Source of the DNA: Clostridia bacterium
GTDB lineage: Bacteria > Bacillota > Clostridia > Christensenellales > CAG-138
Direction: 5' to 3'
Assembly (NCBI GenBank): GCA_030526425.1
Contig: JAUNCT010000019.1
Coordinates: 1-40,723 of the forward strand
DNA length: 40,723 nucleotides
Shown: positions 1 to 7,628 of the stretch, in pieces
Position numbering within the stretch: position 1 is the stretch's first letter
Layout: every line of letters begins with the position of its first letter
Made by a program: the position numbers and the translations under genes
Notes under the pieces: generated by a model
Told to the model about the DNA's origin: nothing
The model's database searches: none
The model's input: the letters and a program-made list of their open reading frames with translations, nothing else

Positions 1-4
1 GGAC

Positions 5-215
5 CGCAGGCTCCCCTTGGAGACGAAGTCTTCTCCGGAGGCAACGCCGGAGGAGTCGAGCAAGGGAGATTCGTGCCGAAAGTCTGCGAGACTGCGGGTC
101 CGTCGCATGAACGGGTAGCGACTTTTTCGGATAGAGTCGCGAATGACTGAAAACGCAGGCTCCCCTTGGAGACGAAGTCTTCTCCGGAGGCAACGCCGGA
201 GGAGCAGAGCAAGGG
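5..215. repeat. 62-bp direct repeat, two copies
   Basis: Copies lie at 5-66 and 154-215 and differ at only two positions near the 3' end. Each contains an inverted CTCCGG...CCGGAG element that could fold. A reading frame crosses the second copy (166-486), but it has no ribosome binding site and encodes a low-complexity, repeat-derived peptide. I regard it as non-coding. The upstream end is cut by the window edge, so the array may be longer. Confidence 0.75.
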
Positions 216-293
216 GATGCCCGAGCGTGCCGAAGGCATGCGGGGCGCGACAGATGTTGGCGAAGCCAATATCGAAAGCGTGTCACCGCAGGT

Positions 294-361
294 GACTGAG
301 GGGATTCGTCATATCAACGAAAGCGGGGCTGCGAAGCAGACTGAGGGGATTCGTCATATCA
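294..361. repeat. 23-bp direct repeat, two copies
   Basis: An identical 23-base unit ending in ATTCGTCATATCA occurs at 294-316 and 339-361, 45 bases apart start to start. Together with the 5-215 repeats it makes up most of the first 400 bases. No gene, tRNA or mobile-element end is visible in this stretch. Confidence 0.75.
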
Positions 362-482
362 TCGAACAGCGGCTGTCTGCACAGCATCCCAAACAACTCC
401 ACCCGCATCCGCTCGGAAACAAAGTCTTCCCCGCAACCGGTGAGACGATTTTGTCACAGGAGAGAACCGTTGCTCATGCCCA

Positions 483-511
483 TTGAAAAAACGTGCATTG
501 TATGGTATAAA
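483..511 (+). promoter_or_regulatory. Promoter of the first riboswitch transcript
   Basis: A -35 box TTGAAA (483-488) and a -10 box TATAAA (506-511) are separated by 17 bases. Transcription would begin near 518. A short perfect hairpin, GGACCG-TTG-CGGTCC (521-535), then sits at the very 5' end of the RNA, ahead of the c-di-GMP aptamer. Confidence 0.75.
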
Positions 512-545
512 CATGAATGAGGACCGTTGCGGTCCGAAAACCGAA

Positions 546-624
546 CACATCATCGCCAAAATAGCGGAAACGCTATGACGGAAAGCCACAGGGCCTGAAA
601 ACAGAGTATGGCAGCCGGTTGCAA
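546..624 (+). ncRNA. c-di-GMP-I (GEMM) riboswitch aptamer
   Basis: The segment follows the GEMM-I consensus in order. It has CGCCAAA, then a hairpin ATAGC-GGAAA-CGCTAT with a GNRA-type loop, then GACGGAAAGCC, ACAGGGCCTGAAAA, and the 3' block TATGGCAGCCGGTTGC. This class binds cyclic di-GMP. The 3' block GCCGGT (614-619) can pair with ACCGGC (640-645), which overlaps the 5' arm of the following terminator. That suggests ligand-free RNA antiterminates and ligand-bound RNA terminates, an OFF switch. The aptamer call rests on visible consensus; the direction of control is inference. Confidence 0.9.
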
Positions 625-632
625 TTTTTTTC

Positions 633-673
633 GCGGCACACCGGCGTGTATTTTGGGTGTGCCGTTTTTGTTT
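633..673 (+). terminator. Riboswitch expression-platform terminator
   Basis: A perfect 8-bp stem GGCACACC (635-642) / GGTGTGCC (656-663) is followed by TTTTTGTTTGTT. It lies between the c-di-GMP aptamer and the kinase gene, as expected for a transcriptional switch. The 3' arm can also pair with a second CGGCACAC at 678-685, past the U-run, so the readthrough RNA may refold. Confidence 0.85.
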
Positions 674-740
674 GTTGCGGCACACGTTGAAAAAGCAAAA
701 GAACGGGGTTGACAACACATGGGGAACGGAACATGCTTTC

Positions 741-764
741 AAGCAAGCAAGCAAGCAAGCAAGC
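741..764 (+). repeat. Tetranucleotide tract (AAGC)x6
   Basis: Six exact AAGC units lie just before the ribosome binding site GGGTGG (765-770) of the kinase that starts at 778. They also lie downstream of an in-frame ATG at 733. If translation starts at 733, slippage in the tract would shift the frame. If it starts at 778, only leader length would change. Confidence 0.85.
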
Positions 765-777
765 GGGTGGTGAACAT

Positions 778-2883
778 ATGAAAGAACTGATCCAAAAACA
801 CGCCTCGCAGGAGCTCGCGGTCAAGCAGTACCTGCAGCATTACCTCGACAAGGTGAAGGACGAGCAAACGCTCAACAGCATGCTCCGCGAGCTCGGCGAG
901 TATTACGAAGCCGACCGCGCCTACATCTTCGAGGCGGACTATTCGCGCGAGGTCTTCAACAACACCTTCGAATGGTGCCGCGAAGGGGTCAGTGCCGAAA
1001 TCGACAACCTGCAGAACGTCCCCTTCGACGGGTTGGACTGCTGGTTCGAGGCGTTCGAAGAGCGCGGCGATTTTTTCATTTCTTCCCTGTCGGAAGACTG
1101 CGTGCCCGGCACCGCGACCTATGATATCCTCGAGCCGCAGGGCATCCAAAGCCTCATGGCGGCGCCCATCAAGCTTCACGGCAGGGTCGCGGGCTTCCTC
1201 GGCGTGGACAACCCCTCCCGCAATACCGATGCGCTGCTCCTGCTTTCCGTCGCCGCGGCGACCTGCTACAGCGAGATCGCGACCGAGCGCATGCTCCACG
1301 CGCACAAGGCGGATGAAGAGCGGCAGGAGCATATGATCCGCGCCTTCGCGCTTCCGTACGATATCGCCTTCGCCGTCGACGGCAACTCGGGCGATACGGT
1401 GTGCTGCCACATGTCCGAAGCCACCGAAAAACAGTACGGCAGGAATCCGGAGATCATGTGCTTCGAACGGATGATCGCGCACTATGCCGACAACATCGTC
1501 TATGAGGATGACCGCCACCTGTTCGACGGGCTCCGCTCGCTGCCGCAAGTCGTCCGGATGCTTTCCGAAAAGCAGTCGCACGCGTTCGTTTACCGCGTTC
1601 TCCGCGACGGACAGATGGCGTATTACCGTTGCATGCTCGTCATGCCCGACCCCGCGGGGAAGGATTTTGCCCTTGCCCTCCGCAACGTCAGCGCGGAGCG
1701 GCAGCAGGAGATCGCCCAGCAGCAACAGCTGAAGGATGCGCTCGACGCCGCGCAGGCGGCCAGCCGCGCCAAGTCCGAATTCCTTTCCAACATGTCCCAC
1801 GACATCCGCACGCCGATGAACGCCATCATGGGCTTTGCGCGCCTCATGGAGAAGGAACTCGACAGCCCGGAACTCCTGAAGGACCACATCCGGAAGATCG
1901 AGATCTCCGGCAACCACCTCACGACCCTCATCAACAACGTGCTCGAGCTCTCCCGCCTCGAAAGCGGCAAGGAGACCCTGCTCGAAACGCCGATGGACCT
2001 CCTGGTCGACGTGCTGCCCATCAGTTCCATGTTCGGCAGCGAGATCGCCGCGAAGGGGCTGACCTATTCGAATGAGATCGAAACTGTCCACCGCTATGTG
2101 TGGGCGGATGCCGCGAAGATGCGCAGCATCACCATGAACCTCGTTTCCAACGCCATCAAATACACGCCGAACGGCGGCAAGGTGCACATGAGCTTCCGCG
2201 AGATCCCGTGCGAGCGCGAAGGCTACGGTACCTTTGTTCTCACCGCCGAGGATACGGGCGTCGGCATGAGCGATGATTTCCAAAAAGACCTGTTCGAGGT
2301 CTTCTCGCGCGAACACACCACCACCGAAACCAAGATCTACGGCGCGGGTCTCGGCATGGCGATCGTCAAACGCTATCTCGATATGATGGGCGGCAGGGTC
2401 GAAGTCGAAAGCCGGCCCGGCGTCGGCACGACGGTCCGCGTCATCGTCGACCACCGCATCGCAGACGAACTGCCGCACGAAGGCAACACCGACCCGGCGG
2501 ATCTGCGCAACCGCCGCATCCTCCTTGTCGAGGACAACGACCTCAACGCCGAGATCGCCATCGCCATCCTCGAAGACTTCGGCGCCCGCGTCGAGCGCGC
2601 GGAGGACGGGGAACAGGGCGTCGCCATGATGGAAGCGGCGGACCCGGCGTATTTCGACCTCGTGCTCATGGATATCCAAATGCCCGGCATCGACGGTTAC
2701 GAGGCCGCGCGCCGCATCCGTTCGATGAGCGACTGCACCAAGGCGTCCATCCCCATGGTCGCCATGACCGCGAACGCCTTCGCCGAGGATAAGGACAAGG
2801 CGCTCGCCTCGGGCATGAACGCCCACCTCGCAAAACCCATCGAGATCCCCAAACTCACCGATGTGCTCAAAGCGGTGCTCTGA
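778..2883 (+). CDS. Cytosolic GAF-domain hybrid histidine kinase (HK-REC)
   Basis: A 701-residue hybrid sensor kinase with no signal peptide or membrane segment. A GAF-type domain covers roughly residues 20-190 and a weaker PAS-like region 190-310. These are followed by HisKA with NMSHDIRTPMNA (phospho-acceptor His341) and HATPase with N-box NLVSNAIKYT, DTGVGMS and GLGMAIV. A C-terminal receiver begins at RILLVEDN, has phospho-acceptor Asp632 in LMDIQMP, and contains the conserved Lys in LAKP. No output domain follows, so the phosphate must pass to an HPt or regulator elsewhere. The start at 778 is chosen for GGGTGG six to eight bases upstream; ATG 733 is an alternative that would place the AAGC tract inside the gene. 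Expression is governed by the c-di-GMP riboswitch at 546-624. The signal sensed by the GAF domain is unknown. Confidence 0.9.
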   Translation: MKELIQKHASQELAVKQYLQHYLDKVKDEQTLNSMLRELGEYYEADRAYIFEADYSREVFNNTFEWCREGVSAEIDNLQNVPFDGLDCWFEAFEERGDFFISSLSEDCVPGTATYDILEPQGIQSLMAAPIKLHGRVAGFLGVDNPSRNTDALLLLSVAAATCYSEIATERMLHAHKADEERQEHMIRAFALPYDIAFAVDGNSGDTVCCHMSEATEKQYGRNPEIMCFERMIAHYADNIVYEDDRHLFDGLRSLPQVVRMLSEKQSHAFVYRVLRDGQMAYYRCMLVMPDPAGKDFALALRNVSAERQQEIAQQQQLKDALDAAQAASRAKSEFLSNMSHDIRTPMNAIMGFARLMEKELDSPELLKDHIRKIEISGNHLTTLINNVLELSRLESGKETLLETPMDLLVDVLPISSMFGSEIAAKGLTYSNEIETVHRYVWADAAKMRSITMNLVSNAIKYTPNGGKVHMSFREIPCEREGYGTFVLTAEDTGVGMSDDFQKDLFEVFSREHTTTETKIYGAGLGMAIVKRYLDMMGGRVEVESRPGVGTTVRVIVDHRIADELPHEGNTDPADLRNRRILLVEDNDLNAEIAIAILEDFGARVERAEDGEQGVAMMEAADPAYFDLVLMDIQMPGIDGYEAARRIRSMSDCTKASIPMVAMTANAFAEDKDKALASGMNAHLAKPIEIPKLTDVLKAVL

Positions 2884-2925
2884 CGCCCGCTTTCCCGGCA
2901 TCCGGGCAACAGAACAAACACCACA

Positions 2926-2958
2926 AAGGATCGCCCCTTCTGCGGGCGGTCCTTTTTT
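2926..2958 (+). terminator. Terminator after the GAF hybrid kinase
   Basis: Stem GGATCGCCC (2928-2936) / GGGCGGTCC (2944-2952), with one G-U pair, is followed by six T. It ends the riboswitch-kinase unit before the peptide operon promoter. Confidence 0.85.
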
Positions 2959-3070
2959 CATCTCTCGGTGAAAATCCCGCAACGGTGCGGCATCGTATGG
3001 ATATTGTGCTATCCGAAGCTGAAGTGATAAACTATGCCTGTGGGTAATACAACATATAGGAATGTGGTAT

Positions 3071-3100
3071 TTGACGGAATAGTAAATGGTATAATATATT
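3071..3100 (+). promoter_or_regulatory. Promoter of the peptide-uptake operon
   Basis: TTGACG (3071-3076) and TATATT (3095-3100) are spaced by 18 bases in an AT-rich island. An overlapping TATAAT at 3090-3095 is an alternative -10. The leader to the ATG at 3149 is about 40 bases. Confidence 0.65.
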
Positions 3101-3148
3101 ATTGTCAACATCATGCCCACAGGGCAAATCCGAAAAGGAGAGGAACCC

Positions 3149-4645
3149 ATGAAAAAAATCATCGCATTGGCACTTGCACTCATGTTCGTCCTCGGTGCGG
3201 CTTCGTTCGCGTCCGCGGAAGAGTACAAGCAGGAAGTCGTGATCGGTCTGCGTCAGCAGTTCACCACGCTGGATCCCCAGGCACTGGCGAACACCGCCCA
3301 GAACCAGATCCTCAAGTTCTTCCATTCCACCCTCGTCGATCTGAACACCGTTACCGGTGAGATCGTCCCGGATCTGGCGGAAAGCTGGACCTGGGTCGAC
3401 GACAAGACCATCGAGTTCAAGCTCTTCGACAACGCGACCTTCCACAACGGTGAGTCCGTCACCGCGAACGACGTTGCGTTCACCGTCGAGCGCGGCAGAG
3501 ATGCGGTCGCCACCAAGGCGCGCTACGCGAACGTCGAGTCCGTCGAAGTCGTCGACGCGAAGACCGTCCGCATCCACCTCGTCAAGCCCAACGTCGATAC
3601 GCTCGACACGCTGGCTCTGCCCTGCTGCTCCATCCTTTCCGAGAAGGCAGTCACCGAGGATGCCGAGAACGGCTACCGCATCGGTGCGGGTCCCTGGGTC
3701 GTCCGTGAGTTCGTCGACAACGATTACCTCGCTTTCGACCGCTTCGACGCCTATCACTTCGGTCCGACCAAGATGCCGAAGATGAAGATCCGTTACATCC
3801 CCGAAGATTCCGCGCGCGGCATCGCGCTGCAGACCGGTGAGATCGATCTTTGCGAGCACATCCTGCCCATCGACCTCCCGCTGTTCGAGGATGACAAGAA
3901 CGTTCAGGTCATCGTTTACGATTCCCCGGCTTGCCAGTACTTCGCGTTCAACTACCAGAAGGAAGGCGTTCCCACCGCGGATGCCAAGGTCCGCCACGCG
4001 ATCAACACCGCGCTCAACCGCGAGGAGATCATCATGGCGACCAAGGACGGCTTCGGCACGCCCGGCAAGACCTACTGGGGCATGAACCAGTACGGTTACT
4101 ACGATGGTTTCGAGGGTGACGAGTACAACGTCGAAAAGGCGAAGCAGATGCTGGCGGAAGCCGGTTATCCGGATGGCTTCGATTTCGACCTCATGGTCAT
4201 CTCGGGCGAGCGCGTCATCTCCGCTGAGGTCATCCAGGCACAGCTGAAGAAGATCGGCATCAACGTCACCATCCACGAGGTCGACTCCGCCGGTCTGTCC
4301 GCTGCGGTTTCCGCGGGCGACTACACCGCCTGCCTGTGGGGCATCGGCTTCAACTCCTGCGGCGACGAAGTCCGCCGTGTCTACCACTCCAACGGTTCCA
4401 ACAACCGTTCCCACTACTCCAACCCGAAGGTCGACGAGCTGATCGATGCGGCGGTCGTCGAGTCCGACGATGCGACCCGCAAAGACCTGTACAAGCAGAT
4501 CCAGGAGATCGCTTATCAGGATCTGCCGATCATCAACCTCTACTACGAGAACGAGATCTACGGCGCGGTCAAGGGTCTCGACGGCATCGAGTGGGGCTGC
4601 TCCACCGCGAACGACATGTCCTTCGCTTACGTGGTCGTCGGCTGA
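3149..4645 (+). CDS. Peptide/nickel-type ABC transporter solute-binding protein (SBP_bac_5)
   Basis: A 498-residue exported binding protein of solute-binding family 5, the oligopeptide/dipeptide-binding class. It delivers substrate to the permeases encoded next. The first 24 residues form a Sec signal peptide (MKKII, hydrophobic core, SFASA then EE). There is no lipobox cysteine, so it is either a soluble secreted protein or held by its partner. The mature part shows typical family features: the LDPQALANT start, LAESWTW, the FHNGESVTANDVAFT block, the AINTALNREEI block and a C-terminal DLPIINLYY. The start at 3149 has AAAGGAGAGG just upstream; an in-frame ATG at 3113 lacks one. It is the first gene of a long operon. 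Whether it prefers di- or oligopeptides cannot be told from sequence. Confidence 0.92.
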   Translation: MKKIIALALALMFVLGAASFASAEEYKQEVVIGLRQQFTTLDPQALANTAQNQILKFFHSTLVDLNTVTGEIVPDLAESWTWVDDKTIEFKLFDNATFHNGESVTANDVAFTVERGRDAVATKARYANVESVEVVDAKTVRIHLVKPNVDTLDTLALPCCSILSEKAVTEDAENGYRIGAGPWVVREFVDNDYLAFDRFDAYHFGPTKMPKMKIRYIPEDSARGIALQTGEIDLCEHILPIDLPLFEDDKNVQVIVYDSPACQYFAFNYQKEGVPTADAKVRHAINTALNREEIIMATKDGFGTPGKTYWGMNQYGYYDGFEGDEYNVEKAKQMLAEAGYPDGFDFDLMVISGERVISAEVIQAQLKKIGINVTIHEVDSAGLSAAVSAGDYTACLWGIGFNSCGDEVRRVYHSNGSNNRSHYSNPKVDELIDAAVVESDDATRKDLYKQIQEIAYQDLPIINLYYENEIYGAVKGLDGIEWGCSTANDMSFAYVVVG

Positions 4646-4684
4646 ACAAACCGGGCGGTCTTCCGTCCGCATAACGCATGAATC

Positions 4685-4718
4685 CCTGTCCCTATCCGCT
4701 CCGGCGGGTAGGGACAGG
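4685..4718 (+). promoter_or_regulatory. Intercistronic stem-loop between binding protein and permease genes
   Basis: CCTGTCCCTA (4685-4694) pairs with TAGGGACAGG (4709-4718), and an inner CCGC/GCGG extends the stem. No U-run follows, so it is unlikely to be a full terminator. Such structures after a binding-protein gene commonly stabilise the upstream mRNA or attenuate readthrough, giving more binding protein than permease. That role is inferred here. Confidence 0.7.
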
Positions 4719-4781
4719 TCGCAAGAATAACAAAAAGGAGAAGCGGATCATCCTCCACGGTTGTCATCCGCAGGTGTCATT

Positions 4782-5720
4782 ATGTACCGGTATGTGATCA
4801 AAAGATTGCTCATGCTGATCCCCGTCGTGCTGTTGACCTCATTCATCGTGTTCTTCGTCATCAACCTCGCGCCCGGTGACGTTGTCGCTCAGCTGACGGG
4901 CGGTGACGCGACGCAGGAGGAAATCGACGCGATCCGCGAAGATCTCGGTCTCGACCAGCCGATCATGGTCAGATATTTCCAGTATCTCGGCGGCTTGCTG
5001 CACGGCGATCTCGGAAATTCCTACATCACGGGCAAAAGCGTTTACAACAGCTACATGGAGAAGCTGCCCGCAACGCTCACGCTCGCGCTCGCATCCATCG
5101 CGGTCTCCATCGCGATCTCCATCCCGCTGGGCATCGCCTCGGCGGTGCACCAAGGCTCCATTCGCGATAACGTCGGTATGGTCGCCGCTCTGCTCGGTCT
5201 TTCGATGCCGAACTTCTGGCTGGGGCTGCTGCTCATCATCGCATTCGCCCTCAAGCTCGGATGGCTGCCCTCCGGCGGTTCCGAGGGCTTCAAATCCATC
5301 ATCCTGCCGGCGATCACCGTCGGCACGGGTCTCACCGCCATGCTCACCCGTACGACCCGTTCCTCCATGCTCGATGTCATCCGTCAGGATTACCTCCGCA
5401 TGGCGCGCGCCAAGGGCGTGCCCGAGAACGTCGTCATCAAAAAGCACGCGCTGAAAAACGCGCTCATCCCGGTCATCACCGTCATCGGCACGCAGCTCGG
5501 CAGCTGCCTCGGCGGTGCGATCCTCACCGAGACCGTCTTCTCGTGGCCCGGCGTCGGCCGTCTCATCATGGACGCCGTCAACAGCCGCGACATCCCGATG
5601 GTCACGGGCTGCATCATTTTGAAAACCTTCACGATCAGCATCATCCTGTTGATCGTCGACTTACTCTATGCCGCGGTGGATCCGAAGATCCGCTCGCAGT
5701 ACGCGAAGGGAGGCAAGTAA
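4782..5720 (+). CDS. Peptide ABC transporter permease, DppB/OppB type
   Basis: A 312-residue inner-membrane permease of the DppB/OppB family. It opens with YRYVIKRLLMLIPVVLL, the usual first membrane helix, followed by an extracytoplasmic LAPGD segment. About five further helices follow. The cytoplasmic coupling loop (RMARAKGVPENVVIKKHALKN, residues about 205-225, in the EAA region) contacts the ATPases. The start at 4782 gives the normal family N-terminus; an upstream TTG at 4761 would add seven residues and has a poorly placed AAAAAGGAG. The ribosome binding site at 4782 (AGGTG) is weak, which together with the stem-loop at 4685-4718 suggests lower output than the binding protein. It forms a heterodimer with the next gene product. 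Confidence 0.9.
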   Translation: MYRYVIKRLLMLIPVVLLTSFIVFFVINLAPGDVVAQLTGGDATQEEIDAIREDLGLDQPIMVRYFQYLGGLLHGDLGNSYITGKSVYNSYMEKLPATLTLALASIAVSIAISIPLGIASAVHQGSIRDNVGMVAALLGLSMPNFWLGLLLIIAFALKLGWLPSGGSEGFKSIILPAITVGTGLTAMLTRTTRSSMLDVIRQDYLRMARAKGVPENVVIKKHALKNALIPVITVIGTQLGSCLGGAILTETVFSWPGVGRLIMDAVNSRDIPMVTGCIILKTFTISIILLIVDLLYAAVDPKIRSQYAKGGK

Positions 5721-5721
5721 C

Positions 5722-6621
5722 ATGGAAGCGAACGCAAAGAAAGTTCCCGCCTCCAGACGCTATGCCAAGCGCAGTCAGGCAGGGGAGATCTGGCACCGCC
5801 TCATGAAAAACAAGGGTGCCGTGCTCGGGCTCATCCTCGTCGTTATGATCGTCGCCATCGCCATCGGCAGCGGCATCCTGCTCGACTACGACGAAGACGT
5901 CATCGGTCAGAACATCTCGCAGCGCCTCAAGGCGCCGAGCTGGGAGCATCCCTTCGGCACCGACGCCACCGGACGTGACATGATGTACCGCATCTTCTAC
6001 GGTGCGCGCTATTCGCTCATCATCGGCGTGGTCTCCGTGCTCATCGCGCTCGTCATCGGCGTCACGCTCGGCGTCGTCGCCGGTTACTTCGGCGGTCCCG
6101 TCGGCGAGGTCATCATGCGCGTGTCCGACGCGCTCGCCGCCATCCCCAGCATCCTCATGGCGATCGCCATCGTTTCGGCGCTCGGGCAGAGCATGTTCAA
6201 CCTCATGCTCGCCATCGGCATCACGAGCGTGCCGCAGTTCGTGCGCATCACGCACGCCGCGACGCTCACCGTCCGCAACCAGGAATACGTCGAACAGGCG
6301 CGCTGCCTGGGTCTTCCCGAATGGAAGATCATGTTCGTGCACGTGTTGCCGAACTGCCTGTCGCCCATCATCGTGCAGACGACCCTCCGCGTCGCGAGCG
6401 CCATCATCTCCGCTTCGAGCCTCAGCTTCCTCGGTCTCGGCGTTCCCGCGCCCGCGCCCGAATGGGGCGGTCTGCTCTCCGCTGGCAGAAAGTACATCCG
6501 CACGCATTCCTACCTCACGCTGTTCCCGGGTCTTGCGATCATGGTCACCGTGCTGGCGCTGAACCTGCTCGGCGACGGTCTCCGCGATGCGCTCGATCCG
6601 AAACTGAAAGGAAAGAAATAA
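5722..6621 (+). CDS. Peptide ABC transporter permease, DppC/OppC type
   Basis: A 299-residue permease that pairs with the DppB-type protein. A cytoplasmic N-terminal tail (about 30 residues, basic) leads to a first helix, then the family hallmark HPFGTDATGRDMMYRI and five further membrane helices. The EAA coupling loop EYVEQARCLGLPEWKIMFVHVLPN is present around residues 190-215 (given here as its key segment). AAGGGAGG lies eight bases upstream of the ATG, which follows the upstream stop by one base. Its own stop codon shares one base with the next ATG, indicating tight translational coupling within the transporter operon. Confidence 0.92.
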   Translation: MEANAKKVPASRRYAKRSQAGEIWHRLMKNKGAVLGLILVVMIVAIAIGSGILLDYDEDVIGQNISQRLKAPSWEHPFGTDATGRDMMYRIFYGARYSLIIGVVSVLIALVIGVTLGVVAGYFGGPVGEVIMRVSDALAAIPSILMAIAIVSALGQSMFNLMLAIGITSVPQFVRITHAATLTVRNQEYVEQARCLGLPEWKIMFVHVLPNCLSPIIVQTTLRVASAIISASSLSFLGLGVPAPAPEWGGLLSAGRKYIRTHSYLTLFPGLAIMVTVLALNLLGDGLRDALDPKLKGKK

Positions 6622-7628
6622 TGGAACACAACGAACCGATCCTGAAAATCGAGGACCTCACGGTCCATTACGAACTCGAAGACGAAACGGTCGAGGCGGT
6701 CAACGGCATCAGCCTCGAACTCGGCAAGGGGAAGGTTCTCGGCCTCGTCGGCGAAACGGGCGCGGGCAAGACCACCACGGGTCTCGCGTGCCTGCGCCTC
6801 ATCCCGAATCCGCCGGGCGTCGTCAAGTCCGGCAAGGTCTGGGTCAACGGCACCGACATCTACGCCCTCTCCGACAAGGAGATGAACCGCGTCCGCGGCA
6901 GCGAGGTCTCCATGATCTTCCAGGACCCGATGACGAGTCTCAACCCCGCGTTCACCGTCGGCGAGCAGATCGCCGAAAGCGTGCAGCTGCATGAGAACGT
7001 CACCAAGCAGGAGGCTTACGAGAAAGCGCGCGAGATGCTCGAGCTCGTCGGCATCCCCGCAAGCCGCATCGGCGAATACCCGCATCAGTTCTCGGGCGGT
7101 ATGCGCCAGCGCGTCGTCATCGCCATCGCGCTCACCTGCAACCCGAAGCTGCTCATCGCCGATGAGCCGACCACCGCGCTCGACGTCACCATTCAGGCGC
7201 AGGTGCTCGAGCTCATGAAGGGGCTCATCCGCAAGTACGGTACCTCCGTCGTGATGATCACGCACGATCTCGGCATCGTCGCCGAGGTGTGCGACGAGGT
7301 CGCCGTCATGTACGCGGGCAGCATCGTCGAGCGCGGCACCCTCGTCGATGTGTTCAACCGCACACTGCACCCGTATACCGAGGGGCTGTTCAATTCGCTG
7401 CCGAACATCAAGCGCCGCGGGGAGGACCTCAAGCCCATCCCGGGGCTCATGCCGGACCCGACGAATCTGCCCGCCGGCTGTGCGTTCGCGCCGCGCTGCG
7501 CCTACGCGACCGAGGCGTGCCTGAAGGAGCGCCCGAAGCTCGAAAAGGTTTCGGATACGCATTGGTGCGCCTGCCTCGCCTACAGGAACGAGGGCTTCCA
7601 CATCGAACGAAGCAAGGGGAAAGAGTAA
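6621..7628 (+). CDS. Peptide ABC transporter ATP-binding protein, DppD/OppD type
   Basis: A 335-residue ATPase that powers peptide import. It has Walker [10 protein letters not shown] (about residue 39), Q-loop in [12 protein letters not shown], signature FSGGMRQR, Walker [14 protein letters not shown], and the switch His in MITHDLG. The C-terminal extension with [14 protein letters not shown] and a final C-x-C-type pair is the oligopeptide-ATPase C-terminal domain, whose cysteines bind an iron-sulfur cluster in characterised relatives. The ATG overlaps the previous stop by one base (TAATG). Together with the following gene it supplies the heterodimeric ATPase. Confidence 0.93.
   Translation: MEHNEPILKIEDLTVHYELEDETVEAVNGISLELGKGKVLGLVGETGAGKTTTGLACLRLIPNPPGVVKSGKVWVNGTDIYALSDKEMNRVRGSEVSMIFQDPMTSLNPAFTVGEQIAESVQLHENVTKQEAYEKAREMLELVGIPASRIGEYPHQFSGGMRQRVVIAIALTCNPKLLIADEPTTALDVTIQAQVLELMKGLIRKYGTSVVMITHDLGIVAEVCDEVAVMYAGSIVERGTLVDVFNRTLHPYTEGLFNSLPNIKRRGEDLKPIPGLMPDPTNLPAGCAFAPRCAYATEACLKERPKLEKVSDTHWCACLAYRNEGFHIERSKGKE

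Noticed and set aside
1..400. CRISPR array
   Set aside because: There are only two copies of each repeat, unequal spacing and no cas genes.
18..410. Possible lipobox in the signal peptides of the exported hydrolases (17895-19127 and 19374-20576; coordinates here give only residue-scale placeholders)
   Set aside because: The residues before the Cys (MMG, TLS) do not fit the lipobox, while clear SHA and GHA signal-peptidase I sites follow.
166..486. 106-residue open frame in the repeat block
   Set aside because: It has no ribosome binding site, is built from the direct repeats and has low-complexity composition. It ends at the riboswitch promoter.
739..3228. 829-codon open frame on the minus strand
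   Set aside because: Antisense shadow of the first hybrid kinase, crossing its terminator and the next promoter.
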